Below are positions 44,878-54,900 of a stretch of 64,000 nucleotides of DNA, piece by piece. Each line of letters opens with the position of its first letter. Positions within the stretch are counted from its first letter, which is position 1. Source of the stretch: JAZDFC01 sp043808235 (lineage in GTDB: Bacteria; Bacteroidota; Ignavibacteria; Ignavibacteriales; Melioribacteraceae); the NCBI GenBank assembly GCA_043808235.1, contig JAZDFC010000105.1, positions 310,001 through 374,000 of the forward strand, written 5' to 3'. The notes under the pieces were generated by a model. That model searched no databases. It was given only the letters and a program-made list of their open reading frames with translations, and was not told the DNA's origin. Position numbers and translations under genes: made by a program.

Positions 44878-47196
44878 ATGGATGAAATATATGCAAGCAT
44901 AGAGACCACCGAACTCGAAGTTCTGCCTAATTATAAAAATCCGGAATTGTGTGTTGATGAAAGAGTGAAAGATTTACTATCGCGCATGACTATCGAAGAA
45001 AAGGTTGCTCAGATGATAGGTATTTGGGGAGTGAAAAACACAATTCTCCTCGATGAAAATGGTAATATAACACTCGATAATCTGAAAACTCAGTTTAAAA
45101 ACGGTGTTGGTCAGATAGGAAGACTCAGTGATACCCGTTCGGGAGTTTCTGCAAAAGAAATGGCACAGCTATCAAATGATCTGCAACGATTTTTTATTGA
45201 AGGAACCAGACTCGGAATTCCTGTAATATTTCATGAAGAATGCTTGCACGGACTTGCTGGAAAAGAAGCAACAAGTTATCCTCAGCCAATAGGATTGGCA
45301 TCGACTTTTAATCCGGCGCTTATCGAAGAAATATATACTTCGATTGCCGAAGATGCACGTAGCCGGGGCGCCCATCAAGCTTTAACGCCTGTTGTGGATG
45401 TGGCCCGTGACCCGCGCTGGGGGCGTGTTGAAGAGACTTTCGGAGAGGATACTTATCTTGTGTCGAGATTAGGAGTTGCTGCCGTCAAAGGATTTCAGGG
45501 TGATGCTACTTTTAAAGATAAGAAAAGAATGATAGCAACTTTAAAACATTTTGCAGCCCACGGTCAACCGGAATCCGGTACCAACTGTGCACCGGTGAAT
45601 GTGTCTGAGAGATTGCTGCGTGATACGTTCCTTTATCCATTTAAAAAAGCAATTCATGAGGGCGGCGCTTTAAGCGTGATGGCTTCATACAATGAAATTG
45701 ATGGAGTTTCATCACATGCAAATAAATGGTTATTGCTCGATGTGTTGAGAGGCGAATGGGGATTTAAAGGATTCGTTGTTTCGGATTATTATGCTGTTAC
45801 CGAATTGAATTTGAGAGAAGAAGCCATCAGTCATTGCATGGCAAAAGATAAAACCGAAGCTGCTAAACTTGCTGTTCAAGCCGGCGTTAATATCGAGTTA
45901 CCTGATCCCGATTGCTACCCGAATTTAATTCAACTTGTGAATGACGGAATTGTGGATGAATCCATCATTGATGAATTGACAGGCAATATGTTGAAATATA
46001 AATTCATCATTGGTTTGTTTGACGATCCGTATGTTGATCCCGAAGCCGTTCAAGCAGATCAAAAACTTGAGAAAGACAGGACGCTGGCTCTGCGCGCTGC
46101 ACGGGAAACAATCACGCTTTTAAAAAATGAAAAGAAATTTTTACCGCTTCATCCCAAAAAAGAAAAAACAATCGCAGTTATTGGTCCGAACGCCGATCGC
46201 GTGATGCTCGGCGGCTACAGCGGCACACCGAAATATTTTACATCGGTTCTTCAGGGAATAAAAGAAAAAGTTGGGAAGAAAATTGAAGTTCTTTACAGCG
46301 AAGGATGTAAATTAACTATCGGCGGCGCATGGAATGAAGACGAAATAATTTTCGCCGATCACAATGAAAATAAAAAATTAATTTCGAAAGCAGTTAAGAC
46401 TGCAAAGAAAGCAGATGTTGTAATTCTTGCTGTTGGCGACAATGAGCAAACATCCCGCGAAGCATGGAATATTAATCACATGGGCGACCGCGCCGATCTC
46501 GAATTATTCGGGCAGCAGAACGATTTGATAAAAGCGATTGCAAAAACCGGCAAGCCAATTGTAATGGTTTTATTTAACGGGAGACCAATTTCGTTAACAA
46601 ATGTACAAGACGATATGAATGCAATTCTGGAATGCTGGTATCTTGGACAGGAATCCGGCAAAGCAATTGCCGATGTTCTGTTCGGCGATTACAATCCCGG
46701 TGGCAAACTACCTATGTCGGTACCGCGTTCTGCCGGACATGTACCGTGTTATTACAATTACAAACCTTCGGCTCGGCGTGGTTATCTTTCCGATGAAGTT
46801 ACGGCGCTATATCCCTTTGGTTTCGGATTAAGTTATACCACTTTTGATTTTACAAATATTCGTCTCAAAAAAAATACTATTAGTGTTGACGAATCAACAA
46901 AAGTACTTGTTGATGTTACAAATACCGGCAAACGGGCAGGCGCCGAAGTTGTTCAGATGTACATTCGTGACGTTTTCAGTTCGGTTACGCGTCCAGTAAA
47001 GGAATTAAAGGGATTCGAAAGAATATCATTGAAACCCGGCGAGACACTCACAGTCTCAATCGATATTACACCCGAAAAGTTAGCTTTTACAAACATCGAC
47101 AAGAAATTTGTTGTTGAGCCCGGCGATTTTGAAATTATGATTGGCAACTCTTCGCAGGATTCCGATCTTAAAAAAATTATGCTGAATGTTAAATAA
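44878..47196 (+). CDS. Cytoplasmic GH3 beta-xylosidase
   Basis: A 772-residue GH3 enzyme without signal peptide. The ATG at 44878 is preferred over a TTG at 44857. Visible motifs include EECLHGLAGKEATSYPQP, DPRWGRVEETFGED, KHFAAHGQPESGTNCAPV and the nucleophile Asp303 in GFVVSDYYAV; the C-terminal domain ends with an Fn3-like module (VVQMYIRD, VTRPVKELKGFERI). It is placed between xylA and the sugar symporter, so it most likely splits imported xylo-oligosaccharides inside the cell and feeds XylA and XylB. This is a different type from the PA14-containing periplasmic GH3 in the same locus. Confidence 0.94.
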   Translation: MDEIYASIETTELEVLPNYKNPELCVDERVKDLLSRMTIEEKVAQMIGIWGVKNTILLDENGNITLDNLKTQFKNGVGQIGRLSDTRSGVSAKEMAQLSNDLQRFFIEGTRLGIPVIFHEECLHGLAGKEATSYPQPIGLASTFNPALIEEIYTSIAEDARSRGAHQALTPVVDVARDPRWGRVEETFGEDTYLVSRLGVAAVKGFQGDATFKDKKRMIATLKHFAAHGQPESGTNCAPVNVSERLLRDTFLYPFKKAIHEGGALSVMASYNEIDGVSSHANKWLLLDVLRGEWGFKGFVVSDYYAVTELNLREEAISHCMAKDKTEAAKLAVQAGVNIELPDPDCYPNLIQLVNDGIVDESIIDELTGNMLKYKFIIGLFDDPYVDPEAVQADQKLEKDRTLALRAARETITLLKNEKKFLPLHPKKEKTIAVIGPNADRVMLGGYSGTPKYFTSVLQGIKEKVGKKIEVLYSEGCKLTIGGAWNEDEIIFADHNENKKLISKAVKTAKKADVVILAVGDNEQTSREAWNINHMGDRADLELFGQQNDLIKAIAKTGKPIVMVLFNGRPISLTNVQDDMNAILECWYLGQESGKAIADVLFGDYNPGGKLPMSVPRSAGHVPCYYNYKPSARRGYLSDEVTALYPFGFGLSYTTFDFTNIRLKKNTISVDESTKVLVDVTNTGKRAGAEVVQMYIRDVFSSVTRPVKELKGFERISLKPGETLTVSIDITPEKLAFTNIDKKFVVEPGDFEIMIGNSSQDSDLKKIMLNVK

Positions 47197-47230
47197 AAAA
47201 TTAAATTGAATATTTTATAAGGTATAAACA

Positions 47231-48655
47231 ATGCAACCAAATACTGAAAATCATGCAATGGACTTAAAAAATAAAGAGCAAAAAGGTTTTTACAAACTTT
47301 CGATGGTTCAGCGTATTGGTTTTGGATCAGGCGATTTAGCCCAAAACCTGATATACCAGACGGTTGCGCAATACCTGTTGATTTTCTACACCAATGTTTA
47401 TGGTCTGCCTGCTGCAACTGCCGCCGTGATGTTTCTAATTGTCCGTCTGGTTGATGTAGTCTGGGACCCGCTGGTAGGGGCTTTTGTTGATAAGAGGTCA
47501 CCGCGAATGGGCAAATACCGTGCATACCTTATTTTAGGCGGTATTCCGCTTACAGGTTTTGCCATATTGTGTTTCTGGAACGGCTTTTCAGGTTCGCTGC
47601 TGTATGCCTATATCACCTATGTGGGTATGTCCATGCTCTATACGCTGATTAATGTTCCCTATGGAGCACTTAACGCCTCGCTAACCCGCGATACCGATGA
47701 AATAACGAAACTCACCTCGGTGCGTATGTTTTTTGCCAACTTAGGTGGATTGGCCGTTGCCTATGGCATCCCAATCTTGGTGGCTTATCTTTCACCCGAT
47801 GGTAAAATAAATTCCTCGCAGGCTGGCGGCGCGTGGTTCATTACCATGACCATATACGCTTTGGCAGGACTGGTGTTGCTCATTTTCTGTTACACGCAAA
47901 CTAAAGAGCGCGTGGTGATGGCAAAAGACCAAGCCTCGGAAGTGAAAGCGTCGGATTTGTTTACCGAATTTGTGCGTAATCGTCCACTGCGCGTGTTGGC
48001 GTTTTTCTTTATCACTGCTTTTGCTATGATGGCAATCGGCAACTCGGCTGGTTCATATTATATGATTTACAATATGCAAGCGCCCGACTGGTTGCCTTAC
48101 TTTGCCGCGCTCGGCTCCATCCCTGCATTTATTTTTATGCCGCTGGTTCCCGCCATTAAACGGGCAATCGGTAAAAAGCAAATGTTCTATGTGTTTCTCA
48201 CCATCGCCATAATAGGGATGGCTATGTTGTACATCATTTCCGTAGTTCCTGCCTTGAAATCACAATTGTGGTTGGTGCTAGTTGCTCAATTTATAAAATC
48301 AACCGGTATTATTGTGGCAACCGGCTACATGTGGGCATTGGTTCCCGAAGTGATTTCGTATGGTGAACATACTACAGGGCGTCGCATTTCGGGCATAGTT
48401 AACGCGCTCACCGGTATATTTTTCAAGGCTGGAATGGCTTTAGGCGGCGTTGTGCCCGGCTTTGTGCTGGCTTTAGTTCAATTCGATGAAAAAAATGCTG
48501 TGTCACAGTCGACTACAGCAGAGCAGGGAATTCTATGGTTGGTGTGCGTGATACCTGCATTGCTGTTGGGACTATCTATGTTCATTATATCAAAATACGA
48601 ACTCGAAGATGATGTTATCGACAAGATAAACAGGGAAATAGAAGAACGGGCTTAA
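47231..48655 (+). CDS. GPH-family sugar:cation symporter (xyloside transporter type)
   Basis: A 474-residue inner-membrane carrier of about twelve helices, of the glycoside-pentoside-hexuronide family. Early motifs include GSGDLAQNLIYQTVAQYLL and DPLVGAFVDKRSPRMGKYR, with GYMWALVPEVISYGE in the second half. By context it imports xylose or xylo-oligosaccharides for the cytoplasmic GH3. The gene is visibly richer in GC than its neighbours: three 60-base lines counted by eye gave 48-55%, against 35-40% in lines just outside. That points to recent acquisition from another organism or replacement of an older transporter. It sits 34 bases after the GH3 gene. Confidence 0.93.
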   Translation: MQPNTENHAMDLKNKEQKGFYKLSMVQRIGFGSGDLAQNLIYQTVAQYLLIFYTNVYGLPAATAAVMFLIVRLVDVVWDPLVGAFVDKRSPRMGKYRAYLILGGIPLTGFAILCFWNGFSGSLLYAYITYVGMSMLYTLINVPYGALNASLTRDTDEITKLTSVRMFFANLGGLAVAYGIPILVAYLSPDGKINSSQAGGAWFITMTIYALAGLVLLIFCYTQTKERVVMAKDQASEVKASDLFTEFVRNRPLRVLAFFFITAFAMMAIGNSAGSYYMIYNMQAPDWLPYFAALGSIPAFIFMPLVPAIKRAIGKKQMFYVFLTIAIIGMAMLYIISVVPALKSQLWLVLVAQFIKSTGIIVATGYMWALVPEVISYGEHTTGRRISGIVNALTGIFFKAGMALGGVVPGFVLALVQFDEKNAVSQSTTAEQGILWLVCVIPALLLGLSMFIISKYELEDDVIDKINREIEERA

Positions 48656-48677
48656 TGTAATTTTTTAAAGGAAATTT

Positions 48678-48950
48678 ATGAATAGGAAAAAGAAAATAAT
48701 TGTTTCACTTAAATCATGTCTTGGTTTTGGCGTCGCAATTACGGCTTATATACTGGATGTATTTGGATATGTACCTAACATTGATCAATCTGCAGATGCC
48801 TTAACAAGAATAAGAATGACTATGAGCATTATACTTGCAGCTACATTTGCTATATGCGCCGTCGTTCTATTATTCTATAGTATAGATAAAAAACTTGAAA
48901 TACAATTTACTGATGAACTTGCGGAAAGGAGGAAAGCATTTCGACAATAA
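48678..48950 (+). CDS. Small membrane protein next to the symporter
   Basis: A 90-residue protein with two hydrophobic helices (LGFGVAITAYILDVFGYV and MSIILAATFAICAVVLLFYS), a basic start MNRKKKIIVS and a charged C-terminus. I recognise no family. It follows the symporter by 22 bases with an AAAGGA ribosome site, so it is co-transcribed, but its base composition is like the resident genes rather than the symporter. It could be a small accessory subunit. Confidence 0.7.
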   Translation: MNRKKKIIVSLKSCLGFGVAITAYILDVFGYVPNIDQSADALTRIRMTMSIILAATFAICAVVLLFYSIDKKLEIQFTDELAERRKAFRQ

Positions 48951-49021
48951 AAATAATCGCAAATTAATTTATATACGATTTATATAACAAATTATTTACG
49001 CTAATTACACGGGAGGTAATT

Positions 49022-50839
49022 ATGAAATCTTTTTCCAAAATATTTACAATAAGCCTGTTCTTGTTTGCATGCGGCGCAATTAATCTTTTTGCGCAGGCAG
49101 GTTCGCATTTTACTGCTACTGAAAATAACCTTGGCCTTATTGCACCCGGCGCATTAATGGGAATCGCATGGGGCGATTATGACGCTGACGGAGATCAAGA
49201 TTTGCTCGTTTGTGGCGGTCCAAGCGTTTTGTACAGAAATGATGTTAATACAAGCGGTCAATTTGTTCAAGTCTCGGCAAGTGCTGCTAGCGAAACAGGA
49301 ACATTTTTTTGGGATGTTGGCGGTCTTCAAACAAATGCAGCCGTTTGGGGAGATCTGAATAACGACGGTAGATTAGATCTTGTTTGCGGAATTTTAAGAG
49401 TGCACTTGAATGATGTCGACTCATTAGCCAATACTATAAATTTAATTCCATCAGGTGGAGATGTAAACGGAGGTTGGGGAATGACACTCGGCGATTATGA
49501 TAGAGACGGTGATTTAGATATAGCGCTTGCATGCGGAAATTTATCGAATAATTATGCCGGACGTGTACGAATTTTTAAAAATGACGGCTCAGGCGCTGCA
49601 TATGAGGAAGTTGCGGCTGAACTTAGCGTTGATCAATTTATATATGAAGCTTGGAGTCCTACTTTTATTGATGTTGATAACGATCAGTTTGTGGACTTGT
49701 GGATGCCGGATATTCGTACTGAAGAACCATGTACGATTTTTAAAAACGATCAAGGTACCGAATTCTTATATCAATCTTCCTCCGAAACAGGTATCGAGGC
49801 CCTTTCAGGAATTGTTTCTGCTTGGGGCGATTATAACAATGACGGGTACGCAGATGTATGGCTTCATCCTTTGGTTGGGGATGATGCAAATAATGGTGCC
49901 AACAAATTCTATCGGAATAACGGGGATGGTACTTTTACCGATATAGCTCCGGTTCTCGGTTTGGATTCGACTTATGAGAACAGCGATCGGGCTCCAAGAG
50001 GCGCTTCATGGGGAGATTATGACAATGACGGAGATTTGGATTTCTTGATTGGTGTCAGAAGCAAAATTGGTCAACAATTATGGAATAATAATGGAGACGA
50101 TACCTTTTCCCAAATAGGCGCTGATGCTGGATTAGGTGAAATTATTGGTACAGATATACGCAGCATAATGTTTGTTGATTATGACAACGATGGGTTTCTC
50201 GATATCTACATGAAACAAAACGGCAGTCAACCGCCATTTCTTCTTCATAATGACGGTGGCAATGGAAATCACTGGATTGTAATAAAACCGCAGGGAGTAA
50301 CCAATAACAGAGCAGGCGTTGGTGCGCGTATTCGTGCTGTTGCAGGTTCTTTAAGCATGACCCGTTATATTGTGCAGGGTAATGGAAACTCAAACGATAA
50401 TTTATGGGCGCACTTCGGTCTTGGTTCTGCAACAACACTTGATAGCTTAATTGTTTACTGGCCTAACGGAATGACTGATGTAGCAACAAACATCACTGCT
50501 GTGGATAGGTATGTAACATTCAAAGAAGGCGAAGGAATTATTGTAGATGTTGAAGAAAACACTGCTCAAGTTCCAGGCTCATATTCGTTAAGCCAGAATT
50601 ACCCCAATCCATTCAATCCGGAAACGATAATTGAATTTGCAGTTCCCGAAAAGAGCGATGTCCGTATTGAATTGGTTAACGCACTTGGACAGGTTGTAAA
50701 AGTACTTGCAAACGGAAATTTCAGTGCAGGTACACATCAAGTAAAGCTAAACGCTTCGGATCTTGCAAGTGGAATTTATTTCTATAAACTGATCTCCGGC
50801 GGCTTTGTTGATGTTAAAAAATTAGTATTAATGAAATAA
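49022..50839 (+). CDS. T9SS surface protein with FG-GAP/VCBS repeats and ASPIC/UnbV domain
   Basis: A 605-residue exported protein with signal peptide (to LFAQAG). At least seven calcium-binding FG-GAP-type repeats are visible (DYDADGDQDLLV, DLNNDGRLDLV, DYDRDGDLDIAL, DYNNDGYADVWL, DYDNDGDLDFLI, DYDNDGFLDIYM), forming a propeller. An ASPIC/UnbV domain follows (NHWIVIKPQGVTNNRAGVGA, LDSLIVYWPNG), then a T9SS type A domain (NYPNPFNPETII, ending KKLVLMK). No catalytic domain is present. It lies between transporter and xylanase genes, so it may bind glycans or proteins at the surface. GGGAGG precedes the ATG. Confidence 0.88.
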   Translation: MKSFSKIFTISLFLFACGAINLFAQAGSHFTATENNLGLIAPGALMGIAWGDYDADGDQDLLVCGGPSVLYRNDVNTSGQFVQVSASAASETGTFFWDVGGLQTNAAVWGDLNNDGRLDLVCGILRVHLNDVDSLANTINLIPSGGDVNGGWGMTLGDYDRDGDLDIALACGNLSNNYAGRVRIFKNDGSGAAYEEVAAELSVDQFIYEAWSPTFIDVDNDQFVDLWMPDIRTEEPCTIFKNDQGTEFLYQSSSETGIEALSGIVSAWGDYNNDGYADVWLHPLVGDDANNGANKFYRNNGDGTFTDIAPVLGLDSTYENSDRAPRGASWGDYDNDGDLDFLIGVRSKIGQQLWNNNGDDTFSQIGADAGLGEIIGTDIRSIMFVDYDNDGFLDIYMKQNGSQPPFLLHNDGGNGNHWIVIKPQGVTNNRAGVGARIRAVAGSLSMTRYIVQGNGNSNDNLWAHFGLGSATTLDSLIVYWPNGMTDVATNITAVDRYVTFKEGEGIIVDVEENTAQVPGSYSLSQNYPNPFNPETIIEFAVPEKSDVRIELVNALGQVVKVLANGNFSAGTHQVKLNASDLASGIYFYKLISGGFVDVKKLVLMK

Positions 50840-50848
50840 TTGTTTACA

Positions 50849-50875
50849 GGCGTTCTTTCGAAATGGAAGAGCGCC
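50849..50875 (+). terminator. Hairpin after the FG-GAP gene
   Basis: GGCGTTCTT (50849-50857) pairs with AAGAGCGCC (50867-50875) with one wobble, followed by CGATTTAAAAATTTT. It may be a partial terminator, as the next gene on the same strand starts 36 bases later. Confidence 0.5.
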
Positions 50876-50910
50876 CGATTTAAAAATTTTAATGAAAGGA
50901 TGAAAATACC

Positions 50911-51771
50911 ATGAGACACTTACTTAACACAAATTTCAAATCTATTATTGTATTGTTTTTTATTTCCGGTTTACTTTTTGCCCAGCCTATCAATACAAAC
51001 GGCGGGTTTGAAGAATCAGCAACTGGAATCAAAACAGGAACCGAGATTACCGGATGGGATCTTGTTGTAGGCGGAGCTGCCTTTGCAACTTTTGAAGTTA
51101 TTGACTATGACACGCAAGAAGGAGCCCGAGCTCTTTCAATCGAAGTTGCAAGTCTTGACGCAAATGCATGGGATATACAAGTGGTTAACGATCCCATAAT
51201 ATTTACACCGGGCGCAACATATACATATTCCATTTGGGCTAAGGCTGATGTTGTCGGTGCACTTGCAAACTTTACAGTTGGCAGCCCAACCTACGCGGAA
51301 TGGGGAAGATTATCTAATGTAGCTATGACATCCGACTGGCAGAATATTACATTAGAATTTACTGTACCTGCGACAAACGATACCGGTAGAGCTCCAATCC
51401 ATTTTGCCTTAGCAGATAACAACGCGTTTCTGCCGATAGTGTTTTACATAGATGATTTACAGATAACGGAAAAAGTTGTAAGTGTTGAAAATGTTAATTC
51501 AATACCTGCAAAATTCGAACTTGGTCAAAATTATCCCAATCCCTTTAATCCGGAAACCACAATTGATTTTTCAATTCCCGAAAAAAGCGACGTAAGAATA
51601 GAGTTGATTAACACGCTCGGCCAAGTAGTAAAAGAAATTGCAAATGGAAGTTTTGATGCCGGTTCGCATCAAGTAAAATTAAACGCCTCCAACCTTTCGA
51701 GCGGTGTTTATTTCTATAAATTAATTGCCGGTAATTTTACCGATATTAAAAAATTAGTTCTCATGAAATAA
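50911..51771 (+). CDS. T9SS surface carbohydrate-binding protein (CBM4/9-like)
   Basis: A 286-residue exported protein: signal peptide (to LFAQP), one carbohydrate-binding module of the CBM4/CBM9 type (about 22-190; NGGFEESATGIKTGTEITGW, GARALSIEVASLDANAWDIQ, YTYSIWAKAD, WQNITLEFTVPA, FYIDDLQIT) and a T9SS type A domain (NYPNPFNPETTIDFSIP, ending KKLVLMK). There is no catalytic domain. It may hold xylan at the cell surface, a role played by SusE/SusF-type lipoproteins in Bacteroides. Its sorting domain is very close to that of the preceding FG-GAP protein, suggesting recent duplication or recombination of the domain. Confidence 0.87.
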   Translation: MRHLLNTNFKSIIVLFFISGLLFAQPINTNGGFEESATGIKTGTEITGWDLVVGGAAFATFEVIDYDTQEGARALSIEVASLDANAWDIQVVNDPIIFTPGATYTYSIWAKADVVGALANFTVGSPTYAEWGRLSNVAMTSDWQNITLEFTVPATNDTGRAPIHFALADNNAFLPIVFYIDDLQITEKVVSVENVNSIPAKFELGQNYPNPFNPETTIDFSIPEKSDVRIELINTLGQVVKEIANGSFDAGSHQVKLNASNLSSGVYFYKLIAGNFTDIKKLVLMK

Positions 51772-51851
51772 GAGTACAACAAACAGTGAATCTTTATTTT
51801 CATTGTTTTGATGAGTTGAAAAAATTCTCTTCGTGCAGTTACTCCTTTGTG

Positions 51852-51899
51852 TAAGGGGAGCCTCAAATCGGTTTATAAAGTTTTGATCAGCTCCCCTTA
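51852..51899 (+). terminator. Terminator after the CBM gene
   Basis: TAAGGGGAGC (51852-51861) and GCTCCCCTTA (51890-51899) form a perfect 10-bp stem with a 28-base loop, followed by TTTATTTATTTA. It probably ends the transporter and surface-protein transcript. Confidence 0.75.
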
Positions 51900-51948
51900 T
51901 TTATTTATTGGCGATTTCGGCTTCAAATAATCGGTAAGGAACTGAAAA

Positions 51949-54900
51949 ATGAAACGCAATTGTATCATTCTCTTATTCATAATAAGCTTTGTTGCAACAT
52001 TTGAGCATATTTCTTTTGCGGAAAGTTTTTACCAAAAAGACGAACCCATAAAAAAACGAACAAAACAAAAAACACAAACCGGTTCCTTTTACACAGGCGT
52101 ATATCAGAATTTATTTGTTGAACAGCTCGGTAAAAGCGAGGATGATGTAAAGGACAAAGTTTGTTCTGCTTTTAACCAGCTCTTTCACGGAGATGATTCC
52201 TCGCAGCGCGTTTATTACCAGGTTGAACCGGGCATGGCTTATATCGAAGATGTTTTGCACAAAGATGTACGCAGCGAAGGCATGTCGTATGGAATGATGA
52301 TCGCGGTTCAACTCGATAAAAAAGAGGAATTTGATCGTTTATGGAAATGGGCGAAGACATACATGCAGCACAAGAACGGAAGGAGAGAAGGTTATTTTGT
52401 ATGGCAGTGTAAATCAAACGGAGAGATTCTTGATTCCAACTCAGCCTCAGACGGTGAAGAATGGATTGTTACTTCGCTCTTTTTTGCTTCGGCAAGATGG
52501 GGCGACGGCGATGGAATCTATAACTACAAAAATGAAGCCCAAAAAATTTTAGATGCAATGCTGAATAAAGTTGAGTCTTCTGATGATCGCAACGTTAAGA
52601 CAAACATGTTCAACAAAAAAGAAAAAATGGTTGTGTTCGTTCCCTCCGGCGAAGCCGATGATTTTACCGATCCCTCCTATCATATTCCACACTTTTACGA
52701 AATTTGGGCGAAGAATACCGATAGGAATAAAGATTTTTGGTACGATGCTGCAGTAGCAAGCAGAGAGTATTTGAAAAAAGCTGTTCACCCGAAAACAGGA
52801 TTAGCGCCGGACTATTCCAAATTTGACGGAACGCCGTATAGCCCATGGAGCGGTGGGAATGAAAACTTTCAATACGATGCATGGCGCGTTGCAATGAACG
52901 TTGCAGTTGATTATCAATGGTTTGCAAAAGATGAATGGGCAGTTGAGCAGTCGAACAGAATTCTTAATTTTTTCTATTCCGAAGGAATTAAAAATTATGT
53001 TGGTGTTTATTCACTCGACGGAAGCAAAAAATTTACAGGTGATCACAACACAGGTTTGGTCGCGATGAATGCTGTTGCTGCCCTTGCATCCACGAACGAT
53101 AATAGACAAGAGTTTGTGCAGGAACTTTGGGATTTACAAACTCCTTCGGGCATGTATCGTTATTACGATGGGATGCTGTATATGCTCGGATTGCTGCAGG
53201 TAAGCGGCAATTTTCAAATTTATGAAAGCCGCACCGATTGCAAATCATATGTATCACCGACAAAAGGCGAAGGTAAGTTCGTTCTTTCTGAAAACGGAAA
53301 GTCGGCGCCTATTGTTGTTAGTTCAAAAGATTACGCGGGCGTTATTCGCGTCGCGAATCAACTTCAAAAAGATATTGAAAGCGTAACGACTGCTAAACCG
53401 GAAATTGTAACCGATGAAATTCCAACCGCGAATGAAATTATAATTATCGGTACTATTGGTAAAAGTCCGATCATCGATAAACTGATCGAAGAAAAAAAAC
53501 TTAATGTAGAAAATATTGCCGGAAGATGGGAAACGTTTGTCATTCAAACTGTTAAAAGTCCACTCCCAAATGTGACACGTGCCTTGGTTATTGCCGGAAG
53601 CGATAAACGCGGTACCATCTTCGGTATTTATGATCTGGCGGAAGCGATCGGAGTGTCGCCATGGTATTGGTGGGCTGATGTTCCGGCAAAAAAGAAATCG
53701 GCTGTTTATATTAAACCGGGAAGATATTCCGAAGGCGAGCCAAAAGTAAAATACCGGGGAATATTTATCAATGATGAAGCCCCGGCTTTGTCCGGCTGGA
53801 TCGCTGAAAAATTCGGGGGATTCAACAGCAAATTTTACGAACATGTTTTCGAATTAATTCTCCGGTTGAAAGGAAATTTTTTGTGGCCAGCAATGTGGGG
53901 CAGAGCCTTCTATGATGATGATCCGATCAATCCGAAGTTAGCAGATGAATACGGGGTTGTTATCAGCACATCGCATCACGAGCCGATGATGCGCGCACAT
54001 GATGAATGGAGAAGATACGGAAAAGGTCCATGGGATTACGAGCAGAACGACAGTACATTAAAAGAATTTTGGCGGCAAGGAATTGAGCGGATGGGTGATT
54101 ATGAAAGCATTGTAACTCTTGCAATGCGGGGTGACGGCGATGCGGCAATGAGCCCCGATGCAAATCTTTCATTGCTTCAAAACATTGTTACTGATCAACG
54201 TAAAATTCTTGCCGAAGTTACAAAGAAAGATGTGACTACAATTCCACAGGTGTGGGCGCTGTATAAAGAAGTACAGGAATATTATGACAAAGGAATGCGC
54301 GTGCCGGACGATGTTACGCTTTTATTATGCGACGATAACTGGGGCAATATTCGTAAGCTGCCTGCCTTGAATGATAAACCGAGGAAAGGCGGTTATGGAA
54401 TCTATTACCATTTTGATTTTGTCGGCGGACCGCGAAATTACAAATGGCTTAACACAACGCAGATAGAAAAAGTGTGGGAACAGATGCATCTATCGTACGA
54501 ATACGGTGCGAAACAAATTTGGGTTGTTAATGTTGGAGATATCAAACCGATGGAATTCCCCATCAGCTTCTTTCTTGATTATACGTGGGACCCGGAAAAA
54601 ATTTCGGCGAACGATCTTCCCGGATATTACAAACAATGGGCGGCAAAGCAATTCGGCGATGAGCATGCTGAAGATATTGCGGACATAATTAAAAAATACA
54701 CACGATATAATTCACGGCGTAAACCGGAAATGCTAGCACCCGACACTTACAGCCTCGTAAATTATCGCGAAGCCGAAACCGTTGTTGATGATTACAATAA
54801 ACTGTACAAAAAGGCTTTGAAAATTGGCGATGAATTACCGGAAGAATATCAGGATGCATATTACCAGCTAATTCTTCACCCGGTTGAAGCATGCGCCAAC

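Noticed and set aside
46953..47525. 190-codon minus-strand open frame across the end of the GH3 gene and start of the symporter gene
   Set aside because: It overlaps two well-supported genes, has no recognisable domain, and is explained by the GC-rich composition of the symporter gene.
53323..53844. 173-codon minus-strand open frame inside the GH8-GH115 gene
   Set aside because: It is nested in strongly supported coding sequence with intact GH115 motifs and shows no domain of its own.
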